DNA of 7,002 nt from Terriglobia bacterium. Lineage in GTDB: Bacteria > Acidobacteriota > Terriglobia > UBA7540. The notes under the pieces are model-generated. The model made no database searches, was not told the origin of the DNA, and saw only the letters and a list, made by a program, of their open reading frames with translations. Below, one piece after another: positions 1-5,727 of the stretch. Each line of letters begins with the position of its first letter. Position 1 is the first letter of the stretch. Both the position numbers and the translations under genes were made by a program. The stretch spans positions 1-7,002 of the forward strand of contig JASHTR010000371.1 of assembly GCA_030040455.1 (NCBI GenBank), written 5' to 3'.

Positions 1-160
1 AGCCCGCAAACCGCTCGATGATTCCGGCCCGCTTCTCCACCTCCCGTAGCAGCAACCCTCCGCCGTCACTCATGATCGTCCCGCCGTCGAAATCCGCCCT
101 CACTTCCCGCCGACCCAGGGGATGAAATTCCAAATGCTTTCCGCTACACTCTGTATTCAT
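1..160 (-). CDS. IS1380-family transposase, N-terminal part (cut by window edge)
   Basis: The reading frame starts at ATG (160-158) and runs off the left edge, giving 53 codons. It begins MNTECSGKHLEF and contains LGRREVRADFDGG, then TIMSDGGGLLLREVEKR, then AGIIERF. This is the characteristic N-terminus of IS1380-family DDE transposases, where a short leader is followed by a 'DGG-x-S/T-S-DGG-LLLRE' block and an 'IxRF' stretch. The catalytic DDE residues lie further along and cannot be checked here, so it is unknown whether the enzyme is intact. An AAGGAG Shine-Dalgarno (174-169) sits 8 nt before the ATG, which supports this start. The protein would cut and paste (or copy) the element through its terminal inverted repeats. 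The family call comes from remembered motif similarity, not from a database search. Confidence 0.85.
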   Translation of the reverse strand, partial: MNTECSGKHLEFHPLGRREVRADFDGGTIMSDGGGLLLREVEKRAGIIERFAG

Positions 161-227
161 AAGGCTGTCTCCTTTTTCTGGCGCAAGTTTTTGTGAACAA
201 AATTCTCATGCCAGAAGAGACAGCCTT
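161..227 (-). promoter_or_regulatory. Inverted repeat in the transposase leader that masks the ribosome binding site
   Basis: The arms 161-182 and 210-227 are complementary over 18 bp. Eleven bases (161-171 with 217-227) pair next to the start codon. Seven more (176-182 with 210-216) pair after a 4-nt bulge, around a 27-nt loop. The AAGGAG Shine-Dalgarno (174-169) lies half in the stem and half in the bulge, and the stem ends directly against the ATG at 160. In RNA reading into the element from outside, both arms would be present and ribosome access would be blocked. A transcript starting inside the loop would lack the outer arm and be free. Such protection from read-through is known for IS10 and IS50. 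Its operation here is inferred from the pairing alone. Confidence 0.6.
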
Positions 228-266
228 TTTCAATTTATTTGTGAGAAATCCGGGCTAATCGTCGGT

Positions 267-295
267 TTGCCTCGCCGCCGCATCGCTCGTAAAAT
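267..295 (+). promoter_or_regulatory. Sigma70-like promoter for the phosphatidyltransferase gene, probably leaderless
   Basis: A -35 hexamer TTGCCT (267-272, 4 of 6 consensus bases) and a -10 hexamer TAAAAT (290-295, 5 of 6) are separated by an ideal 17 bp. Transcription would begin about 6-8 bases after the -10, at roughly 301-304, which is on or next to the ATG at 304. This agrees with the absence of any Shine-Dalgarno before that start. The promoter lies wholly between the inferred IS end and the gene. Confidence 0.5.
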
Positions 296-303
296 ATCTA
301 CCT

Positions 304-945
304 ATGGTTACGGCTCAGATTGGGAAGGGCGGGAAGTTCGTGGTGGACCGCATCATCCGCGCCTTTGTGCGGGAGGGAGTCAACCCCAACGTTCTTACCT
401 CCATAGGGCTTCTGATTAACTTAGCTGCGGCGTACCTGTTTGCGGTGGGCTATTTCCGCTGGGCAGGGCTGACGGTTGTTATGGCTGCGATCTTTGACCT
501 CACCGACGGACCGGTAGCACGCATGAGCCATCGCGTGACGCCTTTTGGCGGGTTTCTCGATTCCGTGCTCGATCGCTATTCCGACCTTCTTCTGCTGGTC
601 GGCCTGCTGGTTTTTTACAGCCGCGCCAGCCGTTTCTGGTACGTCGTGCTCGTGGCCATCGCGATGATTGGCGCCATTATGGTGAGCTATACGCGGGCGC
701 GCTCGGAAAATGTGATTCGGTCCTGCAAGGTGGGGTTTCTTGAGCGCCCGGAGCGGATCGTGCTGCTGATTATCGGTGCGCTTGCCGACCGGATGGCGCC
801 AGTGCTTTGGGTGATTGCCGTCTTTGCCAATCTCACCGTGCTTCACCGCATTGTGCATACCTATCGCGAAACTGAGCGCGTGGCTGTTGCCGGCGCGGCG
901 GTGGAGGAGGCCACTGCGTCCGTCGCCGGAGCGGAACGAGGGTAG
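304..945 (+). CDS. CDP-alcohol phosphatidyltransferase family membrane protein (phosphatidylinositol-phosphate synthase-like)
   Basis: This 213-residue inner-membrane enzyme should transfer a phosphatidyl group from a CDP-lipid (CDP-diacylglycerol) to an alcohol, releasing CMP, in phospholipid synthesis. The family signature D-x2-DG-x2-AR-x8-G-x3-D-x3-D is complete: D65, D68, G69, A72, R73, G82, D86 and D90. These aspartates bind the divalent metals and supply the catalytic base in solved family members. Hydrophobic segments lie near residues 28-50, 53-66, 94-105, 111-128, 151-160 and 165-180, as expected for a six-helix fold. YTRARSE (129-135) and ERPERI (147-152) resemble bacterial and archaeal inositol-phosphate-accepting members more than PgsA or Pss, but the acceptor cannot be fixed from sequence. 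The C-terminal 25 residues are Ala/Glu-rich and probably disordered. ATG 304 is the first start codon after the in-frame stop at 256-258. No Shine-Dalgarno precedes it, consistent with a leaderless mRNA. The next gene is convergent. Confidence 0.88.
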   Translation: MVTAQIGKGGKFVVDRIIRAFVREGVNPNVLTSIGLLINLAAAYLFAVGYFRWAGLTVVMAAIFDLTDGPVARMSHRVTPFGGFLDSVLDRYSDLLLLVGLLVFYSRASRFWYVVLVAIAMIGAIMVSYTRARSENVIRSCKVGFLERPERIVLLIIGALADRMAPVLWVIAVFANLTVLHRIVHTYRETERVAVAGAAVEEATASVAGAERG

Positions 946-948
946 CCC

Positions 949-975
949 CGACGAATTTGCTTTTTGAATTCGTCG
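949..975. terminator. Hairpin with 9-bp stem downstream of the phosphatidyltransferase gene
   Basis: CGACGAATT (949-957) pairs perfectly with AATTCGTCG (967-975) around a 9-nt, T-rich loop, starting 4 bases after the plus-strand stop codon. There is no clear T-tract after the stem on the plus strand (it continues TGAGTTTGTG). It is therefore at best a weak intrinsic terminator or a 3'-end stabilising structure. Confidence 0.4.
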
Positions 976-991
976 TGAGTTTGTGAAAGAC

Positions 992-1018
992 CCACGGCGA
1001 GAAAAGCGCTCGCCGTGG
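992..1018. terminator. GC-rich 10-bp hairpin between convergent genes, likely operon terminator
   Basis: CCACGGCGAG (992-1001) pairs perfectly with CTCGCCGTGG (1009-1018) around the 7-nt loop AAAAGCG. On the minus strand it begins 21 bases after the stop of the outer-membrane factor gene and is followed by GTCTTTC. That tract is short and imperfect in T, but the placement suits termination of the efflux operon. On the plus strand no T-tract follows. Confidence 0.5.
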
Positions 1019-1038
1019 CTACCACTACCAAGGTGCTC

Positions 1039-2430
1039 TTACTGCCAGCCCCCTCCCAGAGCGTTGTAAAGCTGGATCAGTGCGAGCCGTGCGTTAAGCT
1101 GTGCCTGGGCGAGACTCAGCTCGGCGGAAAAGTAGTTTGTTTCGCTGGTTAAAACCTGCAAGTAGCTGGCGCCGCCGTGCCGGTAGAGAACATCGGAGAG
1201 GCGGTCCGCATCGGCCGCGGCGGCTGTTAATTGCTCCTGCTGCTTTTCGAACTCGCGATATTTTTGATAAGCGATGAGGGCATCCGAAACTTCCCGCAGG
1301 GCTTCCTTGATGGTTTGCTCGTAGGTCAGCAGCATCTGCTGCTTCTGCGCTTGGCTGAGTCTCAACCCCGCATGAAGAGCACCGGCTTGAAAGATCGTTC
1401 CCGTCGAAGATAACGCTCCATTCCATAGCAACGAGGGGGCGGAGAGGAACCGGTTGAGCGCATAACTCTCAAAGCCACCCGTGGCAGTGAGAGGAATGTC
1501 GGGAAAGAAGTCCGCCTTGGCGACGCCGACCTCCGCGTTGGCCGCCATCAAATTCGCTTCAGCCTCGCGGATGTCCGGACGCCGATCGAGAAGCTCCGAG
1601 GGAAGCCCGGCGGGAACGGATGGCGGCAGCGGCTGCTCCGTCAGCTTCAGTCCGCGAGCAACCGGCCCGGGGTTTTCACCTAACAGATTGCTGATCGAAT
1701 CTTCCTGCTGTTGAATCTGCCGCTCAAAATCGGGAATCTGCTCCGCGGCCGCGGCCACCAGCTCCTGCGCCTGGCGCAGATCGAGCAGGGAGGCGGAGCC
1801 GTTAACCGCCAGCACGCGGGTGAGGCGGAGCGAGTCCTGCCTGGAAGCGAGCGTCCGCTGCGAAATCTGCAACGCCAGGTCGAGCTCGCGAAGCTGAAAA
1901 TAGGCGGTGGCCACACTGGAAACCACCGAGGTCATCACGGCCCGCTGCCCCCACTCGGTGGCCAGCAAATTGTCGCGGGCGGCTTCTGTTTCTCTACGGT
2001 ATTTCCCCCAGAAATCGAGGTCCCAGATCACGGAAAGATCCAACTCTCCGGCCTTGGCTTCGTATTCCGGAAACACACTTGAAATTTTCGGATTGCGCTC
2101 GCTGAAAATGTCGGCGCCGGCGCTCAGGATGGGAAATTGGTTGGAGCGGGTGATCCCGAGCTCGGCCTGAGCCTGGATGACGCGCGTGGCCGCAATCCGC
2201 ACGTCGTAGTTCTGATGCAAGGCGGTGCGGATCAATTGCTGCAATACCGGGTCGTGAAATACCGTCCACCATTTTTCATTGCCCAGGGATTCGACCTTGC
2301 CCGCCGGACTTGCGGACGGACCGCGATAAGCGGGTGGAAGATTCACTTTAGGCCGCTGATAGTTCGGCCCGACCGTGCATCCGGCCACAAAAACGCAGCA
2401 GAGCGCGAGGCCGAGCCGCAGCCTTCTCAT
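1039..2430 (-). CDS. Outer-membrane efflux channel lipoprotein, NodT/OprM type
   Basis: This 463-residue protein is the outer-membrane exit duct of the tripartite pump. It is a trimeric beta-barrel continued by an alpha-helical tunnel that meets the adaptor in the periplasm. A basic N-terminus and hydrophobic stretch lead to the lipobox VAGC, with the lipidated cysteine at residue 18, followed by TVGPNYQRP, the hallmark of NodT-family factors. Other family landmarks are WDLDFWGKYRR (136-146), LPSELLDRRPDIREAEANL (276-294), VGVAKADFFPDIPL (301-314) and the C-terminal repeat ending LYNALGGGW (454-462). These mark the two tandem halves (about 55-265 and 275-460) and the length is normal. The start at 2430 is preferred over an in-frame start about 200 bp upstream for three reasons: it places the signal peptide at the N-terminus, has GGAGG 6 nt before it, and overlaps the pump gene by only 4 bp. 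The longer form would be antisense-like nonsense inside the pump gene. Gene order and overlap make it the last gene of the efflux operon. Confidence 0.93.
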   Translation of the reverse strand: MRRLRLGLALCCVFVAGCTVGPNYQRPKVNLPPAYRGPSASPAGKVESLGNEKWWTVFHDPVLQQLIRTALHQNYDVRIAATRVIQAQAELGITRSNQFPILSAGADIFSERNPKISSVFPEYEAKAGELDLSVIWDLDFWGKYRRETEAARDNLLATEWGQRAVMTSVVSSVATAYFQLRELDLALQISQRTLASRQDSLRLTRVLAVNGSASLLDLRQAQELVAAAAEQIPDFERQIQQQEDSISNLLGENPGPVARGLKLTEQPLPPSVPAGLPSELLDRRPDIREAEANLMAANAEVGVAKADFFPDIPLTATGGFESYALNRFLSAPSLLWNGALSSTGTIFQAGALHAGLRLSQAQKQQMLLTYEQTIKEALREVSDALIAYQKYREFEKQQEQLTAAAADADRLSDVLYRHGGASYLQVLTSETNYFSAELSLAQAQLNARLALIQLYNALGGGWQ

Positions 2431-2441
2431 CCCCTGCCTCC
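2427..2441 (-). promoter_or_regulatory. ATGA stop/start overlap with Shine-Dalgarno, pump to channel gene
   Basis: The pump's TGA (2429-2427) overlaps the channel's ATG (2430-2428) as ATGA. A strong GGAGG (2441-2437) lies 6 nt before the ATG, inside the pump's last codons. This arrangement usually couples translation by terminating ribosomes that reinitiate, keeping pump and channel in proportion. It fixes the start of the channel gene. Confidence 0.85.
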
Positions 2442-5400
2442 CAGTGGAGCCTCGGCGGGCTCGGCAGGCAAAGCCGCGCGGGCGCGTTTTCCGCCGGAGA
2501 GCCTTTCGACGACATAGAAGATCGCAGGGACAAAGAAAATGGCGATGAGGCTCGCTCCGATCATGCCCCCGATGACGGTGGTACCCATAATTTGCCGGGA
2601 GACGGCTCCGGCGCCGGACGCAACCCACAGGGGCGCCACGCCAAAAATGAAAGCAAACGACGTCATTAGAATCGGCCTTAGGCGGAGGCGCGCGCCGTCA
2701 AGCGCCGCCTCGATCAGAGGTCTCCCCTTTTCGTACTCATCCTTGGCAAAGGCAACGATCAAAATGGCATTCTTGGCCGCGAGGCCGATCAGCATGACAA
2801 GGCCGATTTGCGCGTACACGTCGTTTTCGAGCTGGACCATGTAGGGCGGCAGCAAAGAAAGATCAATCATGCGACGCAAGAGCAATACGCCGAAGGCCCC
2901 GAAGACGGCGATCGGCGTTGAGAGCAGGACGCTGAAGGGTAGCGACCAGCTTTCATAGAGAGCTGCGAGAATCAGGAACACAAACATGAACGACAATCCA
3001 AAGATGGTTGATGCCGAGACGCCCTGTTGCGCCTGCTTCTCTTGAAATGACATGCCCATGTAGTCGTAACCGCAATCGCGCGGCATGGTTTGCGCGAAGA
3101 CCTGCTCGAGGGCAGCCATGGCTTGCGCGGAGCTATAACCGGGCGCCGCGCTGCCATTGATCTGCGCCGCGGGGTATTCATCGTAGTGCATGATGAACTC
3201 CGGACCCAAACGCGGCTGGAAGCTGGCTAAAGCGGAGAGCGGCACCATCTGACCCTGGCTGTTGCGAACGTAATACTGGCTGAGGTCCTGTGTCGTGGTG
3301 CGGTAAGGGCCGGCGCCTTCGACGTAAACCTGCCACTGCCTTCCGAAGCGGTTGAAATAGTTGACAAAATACCCTCCCATCAGCGTCTGGATTGCCTGGT
3401 AAATGTCGGCAATCGGCACGCCGAGTTTCAGCGCTTTATCACGGTCCACGGCGATGAATTCCTGGGGCACGCTCGGCAAAAACGACGAGCTGATGCCTGC
3501 TATTTCCGGACGCTTGCGAGACGCAGCCAGGAACTTATTGACGTTGTCAGCCAGCCATGGGATGTCGTGCCCGCCGCGGTCTTCGAGGACGAAGGTGAAG
3601 CCGCCCGAAGTGCCCACGCCGGGGATGGCGGGCGGAGAGAAGCTGAAGGCCGATCCTTGGGGAAGCTGCGTGAGCTCCTGGTTCAAGCGTTCCTTGATGG
3701 CCTGGTATTGCTCGTCCAATTGTTTCCGGTCGCTCCACGGTTTCAGAACGACAAAGAAAAAGGCGTTATAGCTGGTCTGAACGTAACTCAGCAGGCTGAA
3801 GCCGATGACGCTGGTGGTGTACTGGACGCCGGGCATTTTGGCGAGAAGGCCTTCGATTTTTCTCGCAGCGGCGTCGGTTCTTTCGAGTGAAGCGGCATAA
3901 GGAAGCTGGAGATTAACAAAGGCATAGCCTTGGTCCTCATCGGGCAGGAAGCCCGATGGCAGCTTTTCACCGAAGAAAACCGCTGCGACGGCGAACACCC
4001 CGAGCAGGATCATGGCGACCGCGCCCCTGCGAATCATCCCACCACAAGCCTGAACGTAACCGTTGGTGGCGCGAGCGAAAACGCGGTTGAACCCATCAAA
4101 GAATCTCCTCAGCAGGCCCCGGCTGGGCTTCTTTGGCTGGAGCAGCAGTGCCGCCAGCGCGGGGCTGAGGCTGAGCGCGTTGAACGCCGAAAGAACTACA
4201 GATACGGCAATGGTGACGGCAAACTGCTGGTAAAGCCGTCCCGTGATCCCGGGAATAAAAGCGGTGGGCACAAAGACGGAAGAAAGAACGAGCGCGATGC
4301 CGATGACCGGGCCCGAAATCTCCTCCATGGCTCTGAGCGCCGCGTCTCGGGGAGCCAAACCCTCCTCAATGTGGCGCTCGACCGCCTCGACGACGACGAT
4401 GGCGTCATCCACCACCAAGCCGATGGCAAGCACCAGGCCAAACATCGAAAGCGTGTTGATGGAGAAGCCGAACAACGGAAAAACTGCAAAGGTCCCAATG
4501 AGCGCCACCGGCACCGCGAGCAAAGGAATTAACGTGGCGCGCCAGCCTTGCAGAAAGATATAGACCACCAGGATAACGAGGGCAAGGGCGATCAGGAGGG
4601 TGATCAGGATTTCCTTGATTCCTTCGGTGACCGCCCGCGTCTGGTCGAGAGAGACAGCATAGGTCATATCCTGAGGGAAGCGGCTCTCCAATTGACCCAT
4701 CAGCTTCTTGACTCTTGCCGCTGTATCGACAGCATTGGAGCCGGGCAATTGATAAATAGCAATCACCGCGCTCGGTTTTCCGTTCAGGCGGCCCATCAGC
4801 GTGTAGTACTGCGTCCCCAGCTCGACCCGCGCCACGTCTTTCACCCGCACGACGCCGCCGTTGGGATTTTCGCGGACCACAATGTCGCCGAACTGCTGGG
4901 GCGTCACCAGGCGTCCTTGCGCGATCACGGAATAAGTGAATTCCTGCCCCGGTGGCGCCGGTTGGCCTCCGATCTGTCCGGCCGGATTCACGGTGTTCTG
5001 GGATTGGATGGCGCTGATGACGTCGGATACGGTGATGCCGAGCCGGGCCAGCGCCGACGGGTTCAGCCAGATTCTCATCGCGTACTGCCCCGCACCAAAG
5101 ATCTGAACGTTGGCGACGCCGGAAACGCGCGTGATGGGATCGTCGAGATTGATGTAGGCGTAATTCGCGAGGAATTGAGCGTTGTACGTCCCATGAGGGG
5201 AGTACAGGGCCACAAGCATCAAAGGCGCTGAAGTCGATTTCTGCACCGTGACCCCATAGTTCGCCACTTGTGCCGGCAATTGCGCGGCGGACTGAGTTTC
5301 ACGCATTTGAGTGAGAATAAGGTCCGTGTTGGGGTTCGTGCCGACGCCGAAATCTACAATCATGGTCATTTGCCCGTTGGCTGTTGCGTTCACCGAATAC

Positions 5401-5633
5401 ATGTAATTCATGTTGTCTACCCCGCTCATCTGCTCTTCGATAGGAGTGGCGACGGATTGGGCCAGAGTCTGGGCATCGGCACCAACGAAGGTGGCCTGAA
5501 TCTTGGTTTCGGGCGGAACAATACTGGGGAATTGCGCGACCGGGAGCGTGAGGATGGTGATTCCTCCGACGATCACCGTCAAGATCGCAATCACCATCGC
5601 CACGATGGGGCGGTTAATGAAAAACTTCGACAT
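2427..5633 (-). CDS. HAE1-family RND multidrug efflux transporter (AcrB/MexF-like inner-membrane pump)
   Basis: At 1068 residues this is a full-length RND permease of the hydrophobe/amphiphile exporter class. It works as a homotrimer that takes substrates from the periplasm or inner membrane and drives them outward in exchange for protons. It begins MSKFFINRPI, as HAE1 pumps do, with TM1 at about 10-30. A porter/docking domain (about 35-335), the TM2-TM6 block (about 336-500), a second periplasmic domain (about 560-870) and TM8-TM12 (about 873-1043) follow. The proton-relay residues are all present by alignment to AcrB: D409 and D410 in GLVVDDAIVVVE (405-416), K954 in GLAAKNAILIV (950-960), R984 in RLRLRP and T991. 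The only change I noticed in a well-conserved block is VVVEAVER, where VVVENVER is usual. The tail after about 1045 is short, Ala/Pro-rich and cytoplasmic. The ATG at 5633 follows only a weak purine stretch (TTGAG). It lies 70 bp after the adaptor stop and overlaps the channel gene by 4 bp. Substrates cannot be deduced. Confidence 0.95.
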   Translation of the reverse strand: MSKFFINRPIVAMVIAILTVIVGGITILTLPVAQFPSIVPPETKIQATFVGADAQTLAQSVATPIEEQMSGVDNMNYMYSVNATANGQMTMIVDFGVGTNPNTDLILTQMRETQSAAQLPAQVANYGVTVQKSTSAPLMLVALYSPHGTYNAQFLANYAYINLDDPITRVSGVANVQIFGAGQYAMRIWLNPSALARLGITVSDVISAIQSQNTVNPAGQIGGQPAPPGQEFTYSVIAQGRLVTPQQFGDIVVRENPNGGVVRVKDVARVELGTQYYTLMGRLNGKPSAVIAIYQLPGSNAVDTAARVKKLMGQLESRFPQDMTYAVSLDQTRAVTEGIKEILITLLIALALVILVVYIFLQGWRATLIPLLAVPVALIGTFAVFPLFGFSINTLSMFGLVLAIGLVVDDAIVVVEAVERHIEEGLAPRDAALRAMEEISGPVIGIALVLSSVFVPTAFIPGITGRLYQQFAVTIAVSVVLSAFNALSLSPALAALLLQPKKPSRGLLRRFFDGFNRVFARATNGYVQACGGMIRRGAVAMILLGVFAVAAVFFGEKLPSGFLPDEDQGYAFVNLQLPYAASLERTDAAARKIEGLLAKMPGVQYTTSVIGFSLLSYVQTSYNAFFFVVLKPWSDRKQLDEQYQAIKERLNQELTQLPQGSAFSFSPPAIPGVGTSGGFTFVLEDRGGHDIPWLADNVNKFLAASRKRPEIAGISSSFLPSVPQEFIAVDRDKALKLGVPIADIYQAIQTLMGGYFVNYFNRFGRQWQVYVEGAGPYRTTTQDLSQYYVRNSQGQMVPLSALASFQPRLGPEFIMHYDEYPAAQINGSAAPGYSSAQAMAALEQVFAQTMPRDCGYDYMGMSFQEKQAQQGVSASTIFGLSFMFVFLILAALYESWSLPFSVLLSTPIAVFGAFGVLLLRRMIDLSLLPPYMVQLENDVYAQIGLVMLIGLAAKNAILIVAFAKDEYEKGRPLIEAALDGARLRLRPILMTSFAFIFGVAPLWVASGAGAVSRQIMGTTVIGGMIGASLIAIFFVPAIFYVVERLSGGKRARAALPAEPAEAPLGGRG

Positions 5634-5649
5634 TGTTTACACTCAAGCT

Positions 5650-5727
5650 GTCAGCATTCAGCGTTCAGCTATCAGCGATCAGCGAGCGACCGGTTTCCCA
5701 TTTTTACTGACCGCTGACTGCTGACGG
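5650..5727. repeat. Inverted array of 7-bp TCAGCNN repeats between adaptor and pump genes
   Basis: Five uninterrupted heptads occupy 5651-5685 (TCAGCAT, TCAGCGT, TCAGCTA, TCAGCGA, TCAGCGA). Three heptads in the opposite orientation occupy 5707-5727 (CTGACCG, CTGACTG, CTGACGG), with 21 bp between. The 19-nt arms 5650-5668 and 5707-5725 are complementary at 17 of 19 positions, so the operon mRNA could form a long hairpin here. The right half lies inside the adaptor gene and encodes its last residues just before the TAA (5706-5704). It may be a dispersed intergenic repeat, or a structure that adjusts mRNA stability or relative expression of pump and adaptor. Neither role is shown by the sequence. 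Confidence 0.8.

Larger units (their letters stand above)
1..254 (-). mobile_element. IS1380-like insertion sequence, transposase-proximal end
   Basis: The transposase start is followed outward by about 95 bp of AT-richer non-coding DNA (161-254), and the next gene's promoter begins only at 267. The outer end read inward on the minus strand begins CCCGGATTTCTCAC (254-241). I take this as the probable terminal inverted repeat, because it lies where base composition changes and IS1380-type tips often begin with C-rich bases. The opposite end and any target-site duplication are outside the window, so the exact boundary is inferred and could shift by several bases. The next bases on the plus strand are CTAA (255-258), a plausible target remnant. 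Confidence 0.6.
942..1022. repeat. Composite palindromic intergenic element with two hairpins
   Basis: An outer pair GTAGCC (942-947) and GGCTAC (1017-1022) encloses two separate perfect hairpins, at 949-975 and 992-1018. The whole is about 81 bp. The TAG stop of the upstream gene (943-945) lies inside the left outer arm. The outer arm and the second hairpin share two bases (1017-1018), so both cannot be fully formed together. The symmetric, compact layout resembles REP/BIME-type dispersed intergenic repeats. Other copies would have to be found elsewhere in the genome to prove it. Confidence 0.5.

Noticed and set aside
200..240. Promoter for the transposase with TTGAAA (233-228) as -35
   Set aside because: No acceptable -10 hexamer exists at 16-19 bp. 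The nearest (GAGAAT) needs a 20-bp spacer, so I did not annotate it.
2431..2628. In-frame upstream extension of the outer-membrane channel gene (66 extra residues starting at 2628)
   Set aside because: The extension is Arg/Cys-rich, overlaps the pump gene by about 200 bp and would bury the lipoprotein signal peptide. The ATG at 2430 has a good Shine-Dalgarno and an ATGA overlap.
3930..4532. Plus-strand open frame (200 codons) opposite the pump gene
   Set aside because: Same reason: it is complementary to conserved pump codons and has low-complexity, charge-rich composition.
4548..5231. Long plus-strand open frame (227 codons) opposite the pump gene
   Set aside because: It is the antisense shadow of a strongly conserved RND gene in GC-rich DNA. 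Its His/Arg/Asp-rich product has no recognisable family and no ribosome binding site of note.
5650..5727. CRISPR array
   Set aside because: The repeats are 7 bp, directly contiguous and partly inverted, with no unique spacers and no cas genes nearby.
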